NCBI GenBank assembly: GCA_003133815.1
Contig: PKZR01000264.1
Coordinates: forward strand, 817-9,506
From: Limisphaerales bacterium
GTDB lineage: Bacteria; Verrucomicrobiota; Verrucomicrobiia; Limisphaerales; UBA11358
DNA: 8,690 bases
Reading direction: 5' to 3'
This document shows, one piece after another, positions 1 to 6,071 of the stretch. Below the pieces are notes generated by a model. The model ran no database searches, had not been told where the DNA came from, and saw only the letters and a list, made by a program, of their open reading frames with translations. How positions within the stretch are numbered: the stretch's first letter is position 1; each line of letters starts with the position of its first letter. Position numbers and translations under genes: made by a program.

Positions 1-735
1 CGGCGTGATTTTATTGCCGCCTTAAAATCTGGTAGGAGACGAGGTGACGAGTCTCAAACTGGAAAAAACCAGTCAGAGCCTCCTCACGTCGGCTCCTATG
101 ATTCAATTGCATTGATTGCTGAAGTAAAAAAGGCGTCGCCGTCAGCGGGCATCATTTGCGAAAATTTTGATCCGGTAAAAATCGCAAGGGAATACGAGTC
201 GGCGGGCGCAAGCTGCCTTTCCGTTTTGACCGACGAAAAGTTTTTCCAAGGCTCGCTTGACTATCTCCGCCAAATCCGCGCAGCCGTTAAAATTCCTTTA
301 CTTCGAAAAGATTTCATCATTGATGAGCGGCAGATTCTCGAAGCCATCGAATGGGGCGCGGACGCCATCCTGCTTATCGTCGCCATTTTGAGCGACGAAC
401 AATTGCAAAAATTCCATTCACTCGCCACGTCGGCCAGCCTCGCGGTTTTGGTCGAAGTTCATGATGAAGCGGAATTAGAACGCGCGCTGAAAATTTCCCC
501 TGCGCTCATCGGCGTGAACAACCGCAACCTGAAAACCTTCCAAGTGGATTTGGCGACGACTAAAAATCTGGCGAAAAAAGTTGGCGCGGGGAAAATTCTT
601 GTTGCCGAAAGCGGAATTCATTCGCGCGCAGATGTCGAACGATTGAAGAAGTGCGGCGCGAACGCAATTCTCGTCGGTGAATCGCTGATGAAGAACGGCG
701 ACATCAAAGCCAAAGTCCGCGAGCTGATTGGTTGA
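1..735 (+). CDS. trpC: Indole-3-glycerol phosphate synthase, 5'-truncated by the window edge
   Basis: TrpC closes the indole ring in tryptophan synthesis, converting CdRP to indole-3-glycerol phosphate in the cytoplasm. The frame is open from base 1 to the TGA at 733-735, giving 244 visible residues; the start lies outside the window. The family's catalytic residues can all be seen in visible numbering: E41 and K43 in AEVKKASPS, K103 in LLRKDFIID, E152 in VEVHDE, N173 in GVNNRN, and E203-S204 in VAESGI. A TTG at 112 is an internal Leu of strand beta-1, not a plausible start, because RDFIAAL (helix alpha-0) is encoded in the same frame upstream. Between RDFIAALK and IALIAEVKK there are about 25 residues where relatives such as E. 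coli TrpC have about 6. The excess matches a 66-bp palindrome (33-98). It is the only plus-strand gene here and converges on pdxA. Identity is very secure; whether the insertion is tolerated is inferred from the intact frame and active site. Confidence 0.95.
   Translation, partial: RRDFIAALKSGRRRGDESQTGKNQSEPPHVGSYDSIALIAEVKKASPSAGIICENFDPVKIAREYESAGASCLSVLTDEKFFQGSLDYLRQIRAAVKIPLLRKDFIIDERQILEAIEWGADAILLIVAILSDEQLQKFHSLATSASLAVLVEVHDEAELERALKISPALIGVNNRNLKTFQVDLATTKNLAKKVGAGKILVAESGIHSRADVERLKKCGANAILVGESLMKNGDIKAKVRELIG
31..98. repeat. Imperfect palindromic element inserted in frame in trpC
   Basis: Bases 33-62 pair with 98-69 around an AAAAAA loop (63-68). 24 of 30 positions are complementary; mismatches fall at 39, 43, 48, 52, 56 and 57. 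The outer arm starts TAGGAG and ends CTCCTA; the inner stem is ACTGG/CCAGT. The palindrome is 66 bp, exactly 22 codons, and encodes a hydrophilic stretch rich in Arg, Gly, Glu, Ser and Pro (visible residues 11-33) at the alpha-0/beta-1 junction of TrpC. A shorter element starting with the same GGTAGG..GACGAG.TG.CG pattern lies on the minus strand at 770-795. The spaced mismatches suggest an ageing transposed palindrome, comparable in principle to the Rickettsia palindromic elements found inside genes. That comparison is inference. Confidence 0.75.
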
Positions 736-742
736 ATCTGGG

Positions 743-762
743 GGCGGCGCTGCCGCGCCGCC
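743..762. terminator. GC-only perfect hairpin between convergent trpC and pdxA
   Basis: GGCGGCGC (743-750) pairs perfectly with GCGCCGCC (755-762) across a TGCC loop, 7 bp past the trpC stop. Neither strand has a U-tract after the stem (the plus strand continues GAAATTTGGG), so it is not a textbook intrinsic terminator. It could stop or slow polymerase from both directions between the convergent genes, or protect 3' ends. It could also be half of a two-hairpin repeat together with the element at 770-795. Confidence 0.4.
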
Positions 763-769
763 GAAATTT

Positions 770-795
770 GGGACGCGCGGCAACTCGTCCCTACC
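770..795 (-). repeat. Short palindromic element overlapping the pdxA stop codon
   Basis: GGGACG (770-775) pairs with CGTCCC (786-791) around a 10-nt loop. Read on the minus strand the segment begins GGTAGGGACGAGTTGCCG, close to the GGTAGGAGACGAGGTGACG that opens the palindrome in trpC. The TAG inside GGTAGG is the pdxA stop codon (791-793), so the end of pdxA is supplied by or overlaps this element. Common ancestry with the trpC element is inferred from this match and the shared hairpin form. Confidence 0.5.
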
Positions 796-1786
796 GTTTA
801 TTTTTCGCCAACTGCTTCGCCAGCCGGATTGCCGCAATCATGCTTGATGGATTTGCAATTCCTTTTCCGGCGATGTCGTAAGCCGTGCCGTGGTCGGGCG
901 AGGTGCGGATGAACGGCAGGCCGAGCGTCCAGTTCACGCCGGTGTCGAACGCGACGGCTTTCAGCGGCGCGAGTCCCTGGTCGTGATACATCGCCACGAC
1001 AACATCATAATCCCCTTTCAGCGCATAGTGAAAAACTGTGTCGCCGCTAAACGGGCCGACTACATCGAAACCCTTTTTCTGCGCCGCGATGACGGTCGGC
1101 GAAATGATTTTGGTTTCCTCGTCGCCGAATTCACCGCTTTCGCCGGCATGCGGGTTTAGTCCGGCGACGACTATTTTTGCGCGGGGCAAACCGAGGTCTT
1201 GGCAGGCCTGCGTGGCGAGTTCGATGGCGAAAATGATCTTTGTGGGCGTGATTTTTTCGGGAACGGATTTGAGCGGCAGATGGATCGTGGTGAGCGCGAC
1301 GCGCAGCCAGCGGTTTTTGTCGTCATGGCCGAGCAGCATCATTACGGTGTGGTCTGTTTTGGCGAGCTCGGAGAGAAATTCCGTCTGGCCGACAAATGCG
1401 AATCCGGCATGTATGATGGATTTTTTATTTACGGGCGCGGTGACGATTGCGTCAAGTTCGCCGCGCAGGCAGCGTTCCGCGCCGTTGCGGAGCCATGCGA
1501 CCGAAGCACGCGCGGCGAGCAGCGAACTGACAGGCAATTCCGTAGGCAAGGCCGCGGCAAGCGGATTTGCAATAAAAAATCTCCCGGCGGCGTCCTTGTA
1601 GCTGGAAAACTTTTTTAGCTGCAGGTTGAGTGAAAGCTTCGCATTTAGCTGCTGGAGTTTTTTTTCATCGCCGATGAAGAGGTATTTTGTGTCGTCATTC
1701 GGGGCTTCGGCGGCAACGGCCTTGAGAGCGACTTCGGGGCCGATTCCGGTGACATCGCCGAGTGAAATGCCGATCCAGCCAGTCAT
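791..1786 (-). CDS. pdxA: 4-hydroxythreonine-4-phosphate dehydrogenase
   Basis: PdxA oxidises 4-phosphohydroxy-L-threonine with NAD(P)+ in the DXP-dependent pyridoxal phosphate pathway; it is a cytoplasmic, metal-dependent homodimer. The 331 residues match the usual family length. Visible motifs are GDVTGIGPE (10-18), VTAPVNK (115-121), GLNPHAGESG (209-218), MYHDQG (266-271) and the C-terminal GLPFIRTSPDHGTA. The three metal-ligand histidines (H166, H211 and H266 in E. coli) correspond to H169, H213 and H268. The substrate-contacting GHTEF of E. coli reads GQTEF here (Q134). The ATG at 1786 sits directly before the conserved N-terminal strand and has no clear Shine-Dalgarno. It follows the surA-like gene by 33 bp on the same strand, so co-transcription is likely. 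The TAG stop lies inside a palindromic element. Confidence 0.96.
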   Translation of the reverse strand: MTGWIGISLGDVTGIGPEVALKAVAAEAPNDDTKYLFIGDEKKLQQLNAKLSLNLQLKKFSSYKDAAGRFFIANPLAAALPTELPVSSLLAARASVAWLRNGAERCLRGELDAIVTAPVNKKSIIHAGFAFVGQTEFLSELAKTDHTVMMLLGHDDKNRWLRVALTTIHLPLKSVPEKITPTKIIFAIELATQACQDLGLPRAKIVVAGLNPHAGESGEFGDEETKIISPTVIAAQKKGFDVVGPFSGDTVFHYALKGDYDVVVAMYHDQGLAPLKAVAFDTGVNWTLGLPFIRTSPDHGTAYDIAGKGIANPSSMIAAIRLAKQLAKNKR

Positions 1787-1819
1787 ACAAATCGAGGTTT
1801 GAATGGCGTCAGGAAATCT

Positions 1820-2779
1820 TCACGGGATGATCCGGATGAACGCCTTCCTTTTCAACTGGTCTATCCACTGTTTCTCGATGCGCGTCTGCTCCTGTGTGCG
1901 GAGGGTTTTCTCAATGTCATCGCGGATGTCGCCCAGCGGCTTGACGTGTGCGGGATGGATCTGGTCTACAAGCAGGATGTAGTCCGATTCGGGAGTGTCA
2001 ACCACTTCGCTGACCTGGCCGGGCTTGAGAGCGAATGCGGCATCTGAGAGTTCCTTTCGCAGGGCCGAGCGCTCATACCAGTCACCGCCTTCTTTTTGCT
2101 GCGAACCTTGCGAATAAACTGTCGCCATTTCCTGAAATGTCGCGCCCGCCCGGATTTTGGCGAGGATTTCATTAGCCAGCGCGATGGTGTTGGTGTCGGC
2201 GGAAGTGGCTTTGTTCAACACAATCATGCGCAACTGGACTTCGTCCTCGACCTTGAAATCGGCCTGATGTGTCTGGTAATAATTTTCAACTTTGAACGGG
2301 GAGATGATTATTTCCTGCGTAACATTTTTGCGATGCATCTGCGCCTCAATCCACTGGTCGCGGACTTCCTTGCGAAATTCCTCGAATGTAATGCCTTGCG
2401 CCTGCAATGTCCTCATCAGTGTGACACGGTCGCCAAACCGGTCGCGGATGCGATCCTGGACAAGTTCGTCCACGACGCTGTCGGGCAGTTTGTAGCCTTC
2501 GACATCAAAATCGTGCAGGATCAATTCGCGTTCCACCAACTGTTCCATGCCGTCATTGAGCAGTTCTGCGAGTTTCTGCGAATACACATCTGGCTGGCCG
2601 GCATATTGTCGTTGCAATGACTCGGTGGCGCCCCCCTGCTCGACAAAGTCCTGAATCTGCTCATAGGTGATGACCGTGTCGTTGACGATGACCTTGACGC
2701 CGTCGGCAAGTTCCGCGCGCAAAGGCTGCGCGAGGAAAAACGGCAATGCAAAAAACAGAATCAATCGCACGAATTTCAT
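1820..2779 (-). CDS. surA: SurA-like periplasmic peptidyl-prolyl isomerase / chaperone
   Basis: Predicted periplasmic foldase that helps outer-membrane proteins mature. From the ATG at 2779 the protein has 319 residues: a signal peptide (MKFVRLILFFALPFFLAQPLRA, cleavage near residue 22), a SurA N-terminal-type segment starting DGVKVIVNDTVITYEQI, a helical middle part, and one parvulin (PpiC) domain at about 180-275 with GGDWYER and a VDTPESDYILLVDQ end. A basic helical tail follows. E. coli SurA has two parvulin domains; this protein has one, so it may be nearer to single-domain SurA relatives or PpiC/PrsA-like foldases. An in-frame ATG at 2794 adds MRASL and is a possible alternative; the open frame further upstream overlaps the neighbouring gene and lacks leader-like sequence. 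It lies between a small membrane protein gene (50 bp upstream) and pdxA (33 bp downstream), matching the surA-pdxA pairing known in Proteobacteria. Confidence 0.85.
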   Translation of the reverse strand: MKFVRLILFFALPFFLAQPLRAELADGVKVIVNDTVITYEQIQDFVEQGGATESLQRQYAGQPDVYSQKLAELLNDGMEQLVERELILHDFDVEGYKLPDSVVDELVQDRIRDRFGDRVTLMRTLQAQGITFEEFRKEVRDQWIEAQMHRKNVTQEIIISPFKVENYYQTHQADFKVEDEVQLRMIVLNKATSADTNTIALANEILAKIRAGATFQEMATVYSQGSQQKEGGDWYERSALRKELSDAAFALKPGQVSEVVDTPESDYILLVDQIHPAHVKPLGDIRDDIEKTLRTQEQTRIEKQWIDQLKRKAFIRIIP

Positions 2780-2829
2780 CAGACTGGCGCGCATACTAGC
2801 AACCGGTATTGCGAGGTCAAGCGCGCCGC

Positions 2830-3033
2830 TCAAGGTTTGGGATGATTCATCCAATATAGAGCCGCCGCCAGAACCGCCGACACAACCAGCGCTGCGAGGA
2901 CCGCCCACTTTAAAATGAACTTCTGTTTGCGGCGATACGCATGGCCGCCCTGTCCCGGCAGCAGATAATACCGCTCGCGTTCTTTGCTGGTTTTGGAACC
3001 AAACATTTTTTTATTTTTGCCGTGTTTTCCCAT
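2830..3033 (-). CDS. Small single-pass membrane protein of unknown function
   Basis: 67 residues from the ATG at 3033. The N-terminal 39 residues are very basic and rich in Lys, Gly and Arg (MGKHGKNKKMFGSKTSKERE), followed by one transmembrane helix at about 40-62 (FILKWAVLAALVVSAVLAAALYW) and a short HPKP tail. By the positive-inside rule the basic end should face the cytoplasm. A GTG-type extension to 3066 is open but does not look coding. It heads the likely small protein-surA-pdxA operon, 50 bp before surA. I do not recognise the family. The clear basic/helix partition and its placement argue that it is a real gene; a role in membrane protein assembly would be a guess. Confidence 0.6.
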   Translation of the reverse strand: MGKHGKNKKMFGSKTSKERERYYLLPGQGGHAYRRKQKFILKWAVLAALVVSAVLAAALYWMNHPKP

Positions 3034-3163
3034 TGTCCAGTTAACCCAGGTATAATCACCGGTCAAGTGTCATCCCCTTGAAGTCAACAACCTGATTATC
3101 CTGATTTTCAGCCGCAATTCAAGTGGCATGCGTGCCGGCGACTCCAAGGTTTCATCGGTTTTG

Positions 3164-3206
3164 CAATAAAAATTCAGGCCATCGGCATTTTCCAACGCCG
3201 ACGGCC
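3164..3206 (-). terminator. Intrinsic terminator downstream of the YXWXXGXW lipoprotein gene
   Basis: On the minus strand GGCCGTCGGC (3206-3197) pairs with GCCGATGGCC (3186-3177) as a 10-bp stem with one G-U pair and a 10-nt loop, followed by TGAATTTTTATT. On the plus strand the same position is an A-C mismatch, so the structure favours minus-strand RNA. It starts 28 bp past the lipoprotein stop and separates that gene from the small protein-surA-pdxA group. Confidence 0.65.
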
Positions 3207-3234
3207 AAGAATTGTTTCGATGAATCAATGTGTG

Positions 3235-3585
3235 TCAGCGCCATCCGGCACCAATCCAGACATAGCCGCGCTGGCCATGTTCCCAGTGGCCGCGCGCCCA
3301 AATACGACCAGGATGCGGACGATCCCAATGTCCGCCGATCCAAACCCAGCTTCCGCGCCATTCCCAGACACCGCCAATCCAGACGTATGTCGGATCGGGA
3401 GGCGCAGGCCTGACTTCGACTTGCACCGGCGGCGGTTCGGCCGGCTGTTCCACCACGACTTCGCCGCCGGGTGGAGATTGTTGGACGTAAACAACGCGGC
3501 GTGGCTGGCGTTCAACAATACAGCCTGCAAACAAAGGCAGACTGGCCGCGACGAGAGCGGTCTTTATTAAAATTGAATGTTTCAT
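3235..3585 (-). CDS. YXWXXGXW-repeat lipoprotein
   Basis: Predicted secreted lipoprotein of 116 residues. The ATG at 3585 gives a classical leader, MKHSILIKTALVAASLPLFAGC, with the lipidated Cys at 22; position -3 is Phe instead of the usual Leu. A Val/Pro/Glu-rich linker (about 30-65) leads to four aromatic repeats: YVWIGGVW (67-74), WVWIGGHW (80-87), RIWARGHW (94-101) and YVWIGAGW (108-115), spaced 13-14 residues apart. This is the YXWXXGXW repeat type; its molecular function is not known to me, and surface or cell-envelope binding would be inference. ATG and GTG codons at 3594 and 3603 would only add short non-hydrophobic residues. It follows the DHA2 exporter by 55 bp with no terminator between them, so it may be co-transcribed with it, and it ends at its own terminator. 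Confidence 0.85.
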   Translation of the reverse strand: MKHSILIKTALVAASLPLFAGCIVERQPRRVVYVQQSPPGGEVVVEQPAEPPPVQVEVRPAPPDPTYVWIGGVWEWRGSWVWIGGHWDRPHPGRIWARGHWEHGQRGYVWIGAGWR

Positions 3586-3640
3586 ATTCAACATATTAGA
3601 CACTGAAGCGATGGAAATGTTTCAATTTATCCGGCAAAAT

Positions 3641-5212
3641 TTAATGCGCCGCCGCCGCAGGCTTCTTGACCATTTGAACACGCTTGAACAGGAAAACCAG
3701 CGGGATTCCCGCGAGCGCGAGCAGGCCGAAGAGATAAAAATTATCCACGAACGCCCACAGATGCGCCTGCTGGTCGAGCAAAGAATAGACGGCGTTGTAA
3801 GCCTGCATCGTCGCGGTCGCCGGATCGGTGTGCTGGCCGAGCACGCTTTTCGCGGCTGCAAATTGCCGGGCGAACGCCGGATCGGTTGCCGTTAAATGTC
3901 CGACCATCAACGCCTGATGCGTCTGGGCACCGCGTGCGAGCATCGTGGTGACGAACGCGATGCCAATGCTGCCGCCGAGATTGCGCATGAGGTTGTAAAG
4001 GCCGCTGGCGTTGCCGATCTGCGCCTGACCAAGCTGGCTCATGGTCGTCGTGGTCAGCGGCACGAAAATAAAACTGATGGCGATGCCGTTGATGACGCTG
4101 GGCCAAATTACACTGCCCATGCTGATTTCCAGATTGATGCTGGCGAGCAGGAATGACGAATACGCCAGCGTCACAAATCCGATGCACAACATCCATCGCA
4201 TGCGGATTTTTCCGACGAGCCGCCCGACAAAAAACGTGGTGATGAACGCCGCCACGCCGCGCGGACTCATCGCGTAACCAGCCTGCAAGGCGGGATAGCC
4301 CATCAACGTTTGCAAAAACAACGGAAGTTGTGCCGTGGTGCCGTAAAGAATCGCCGCGAGCGACGTCATCAAAATCAGGCCGATCGTGAAATTGCGGTTT
4401 TTGAAAACGCGCAAATCCACCAGAGGGTGATCGGTTTGAAATTCCCACCAGATGAAACTGAGAAACGAAGCCACGGACGTGAAAGTAAACCAGCGCACCC
4501 ATTCCGCGCCTAGCCAGTCGGCTTCCTGGCCCTTGTCCAGGACGATCTGCATCGTGCCCAGCCACACCGCGAGCAGCGCAAAGCCGATGTAGTCAATCGT
4601 CGCAGCGACGTTGCGCTTGATATACGGAGGATCCTCCACGACCCATTTCGCCATCAGCACCGCGAAAATTCCCACCGGCACGTTGATGTAAAAAATCCAG
4701 CGCCAGGAATAACTGTCCGTGATCCAGCCGCCGAGCGTCGGGCCTAGAATCGGCGCCACGACCACGCCCTGCGCGAACACCGCCATTGCCGCGCCGCGCT
4801 TTTGCGGCGGAAAACTTTCCAGCATGATGGACTGCGCAATCGGCACCATCGCGCCGCCGCCAAAACCCTGTAAAATCCTCGCGATGACGAGCGTCGGCAA
4901 ATCCCACGCCAGCCCGCACAGCACGGATGCGAACGTGAACATCATGATGCAGGTGAGCAGAACGCGCTTGCGGCCAAAATAATTTCCCAGCCAGCCGGTC
5001 ATCGGCAGGATGATGGCGTTCGAGACAAGGTAGCTCGTCAGCACCCACGTCGCCTCCTCCGGCGTGGCCGACAAACTGCCCGCGATATGCGGCAGCGCTA
5101 TGTTGGCGATGGACGTGTCCAGCACCTCCATGAACACCGCCATCATCACGGTGAGCGTGATGATCCACGGATTGTGGCGCGGATGCCACACTTGTTGAGG
5201 AGCGTCAGCCAT
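3641..5212 (-). CDS. emrB: DHA2-family (EmrB/QacA-type) 14-TM drug:H+ antiporter
   Basis: Inner-membrane proton-driven multidrug exporter; EmrB-type members work with an HlyD-family adaptor and an outer-membrane channel. The protein has 523 residues from the ATG at 5212, the usual length for DHA2 members. Visible signatures are motif D1 LDTSIANIALPHIA (31-44), motif A GWLGNYFGRKR (73-83), motif B around R112 (LVIARILQGFGGG), antiporter motif C APILGPTLGGW (153-163), and GNASGLYNLMRNLGGSIG (400-417) in the C-terminal half. A periplasmic loop at about 427-485 precedes the last helix, as in EmrB. An upstream TTG at 5236 lies inside the terminator loop and is not credible as the start. The chosen ATG follows the T-tract of that terminator at once, with no Shine-Dalgarno and no room for a promoter. 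The matching adaptor gene is 1.5 kb upstream on the same strand. Substrates cannot be read from the sequence. Confidence 0.92.
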   Translation of the reverse strand: MADAPQQVWHPRHNPWIITLTVMMAVFMEVLDTSIANIALPHIAGSLSATPEEATWVLTSYLVSNAIILPMTGWLGNYFGRKRVLLTCIMMFTFASVLCGLAWDLPTLVIARILQGFGGGAMVPIAQSIMLESFPPQKRGAAMAVFAQGVVVAPILGPTLGGWITDSYSWRWIFYINVPVGIFAVLMAKWVVEDPPYIKRNVAATIDYIGFALLAVWLGTMQIVLDKGQEADWLGAEWVRWFTFTSVASFLSFIWWEFQTDHPLVDLRVFKNRNFTIGLILMTSLAAILYGTTAQLPLFLQTLMGYPALQAGYAMSPRGVAAFITTFFVGRLVGKIRMRWMLCIGFVTLAYSSFLLASINLEISMGSVIWPSVINGIAISFIFVPLTTTTMSQLGQAQIGNASGLYNLMRNLGGSIGIAFVTTMLARGAQTHQALMVGHLTATDPAFARQFAAAKSVLGQHTDPATATMQAYNAVYSLLDQQAHLWAFVDNFYLFGLLALAGIPLVFLFKRVQMVKKPAAAAH

Positions 5213-5252
5213 TAAAATAAAAAACCGCCGGAACAATACCTCATTCCGGCGG
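5213..5252 (-). terminator. Strong intrinsic terminator directly before the emrB-like start codon
   Basis: On the minus strand CCGCCGGAA (5252-5244) pairs perfectly with TTCCGGCGG (5233-5225) around a 10-nt loop, followed by TTTTTTATTTTA (5224-5213). The emrB-like ATG begins at 5212. It starts 27 bp past the stop of the 238-aa gene, for which it is a textbook terminator. Confidence 0.85.
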
Positions 5253-5279
5253 CGGGCGAAACTGTGATTTGAATTTGGA

Positions 5280-5996
5280 TTACTTCTGCGCCTTGGCCTG
5301 CGGCGCGCTTTCCTGCGACGTGGTCGTGGTGGTCACCGGCTTGTGATGGCTGCGGCGGCTGACGATGAGGCGCGCGGCCTGGTAGCCCGCGTAAAAATCC
5401 GGGTTCGTCTTTTTGAACTTCGTCATCTGCTTGTCCAACTGCCGGCGGATCAGGCTCTGGTTGTCGTCAATCGCCTGCGGCAGCGTGGCGGTCTGGCCGG
5501 CGCGCTTGGCGATGCCCGTCCGCGGCGCGGTCTTGAACTTGGTGAAATTCGCTGTCAACAAGGTCAACGCATTCAGGTCCGCCTGCACGACGTTGTAATC
5601 CGCCAGCGCCGTCAGGTTGGTGGTGGCCAGTTGCAAAATATTATTGGCCGTGCGTTCCAGATCGTCGTCCTCCAGTCCGTCCACGGACGACAGCGTCAGG
5701 TGCACCTGCGCCTCCAGCGCCGTGTCGTTGGTTTTGTCCGCCAGCGAGAAAAGCTGGTCGGCGATTTCCACGGTTTTTTCCTCCAGGTCATGCCGCGCCT
5801 GCCGTTTCAGCTCGGTCGCGCCGTCGGTGGCGTGTTCCTGCGTGTTGGCCTTGTCGGAGATGATCTTGTTGTTGGCCATGATCGCATTGACGGTGTCGTT
5901 GATGGCCTTGACGTTGCCCCAGACGGTTTTGTTCTGGTTGAGATAGTCCGTGAGGGTGGTTTGAGCGCCGGTGATGTTGAATTGATCTTGATTCAT
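5280..5996 (-). CDS. Unrecognised 238-aa helical protein
   Basis: The ATG at 5996 is chosen because AAAGG lies 8 nt upstream, one of the few good Shine-Dalgarno matches in the window; the open frame to 6062 lacks such support. The protein is predicted to be almost entirely alpha-helical, with no signal peptide, no transmembrane helix and no cysteine. It has repeated short helices with heptad-like Leu/Ile spacing (about 15-55, 63-90, 95-155) and a more distinctive part at about 131-212 (LADYNVVQADLNAL, APRTGIAKRAG, RRQLDKQMTKFKKTNPDFY, YQAARLIV). The last 25 residues are a Thr/Ser/Lys-rich, probably disordered tail. From memory the second half resembles an uncharacterised family in Bacteroidota, some members with extra C-terminal domains; I could not check this. 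It sits alone between the emrA-like and emrB-like genes, preceded by a 21-bp repeat array and followed by a strong terminator, so it appears to be a separate transcription unit. No function is proposed. Confidence 0.8.
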   Translation of the reverse strand: MNQDQFNITGAQTTLTDYLNQNKTVWGNVKAINDTVNAIMANNKIISDKANTQEHATDGATELKRQARHDLEEKTVEIADQLFSLADKTNDTALEAQVHLTLSSVDGLEDDDLERTANNILQLATTNLTALADYNVVQADLNALTLLTANFTKFKTAPRTGIAKRAGQTATLPQAIDDNQSLIRRQLDKQMTKFKKTNPDFYAGYQAARLIVSRRSHHKPVTTTTTSQESAPQAKAQK

Positions 5997-6004
5997 TGTC
6001 GTGA

Positions 6005-6009
6005 CCTTT
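6005..6009 (-). promoter_or_regulatory. Ribosome binding site of the 238-aa gene
   Basis: AAAGG on the minus strand with 8 nt to the ATG at 5996. It decides the start of this gene, since most other genes in the window lack a recognisable Shine-Dalgarno. Confidence 0.6.
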
Positions 6010-6071
6010 CTGTTAAGGGGTTCGTAAGCGATTTTCATAAAAAGCGGAATTCTGCCAAGCATCTTTTTTTA

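Noticed and set aside
3034..3163. TTGACT and TATACC hexamers upstream of the small membrane protein gene as a sigma-70 promoter.
   Set aside because: The spacing is about 27 bp, and no other hexamer pair has acceptable spacing.
3741..4565. 274-codon minus frame inside the emrB-like gene.
   Set aside because: It is a shifted frame within a clear DHA2 exporter. Its His/Arg-rich composition is typical of an off-frame translation.
6010..6062. TTGGCA on the minus strand upstream of the 238-aa gene as a -35 box.
   Set aside because: No fitting -10 hexamer at 16-18 bp.
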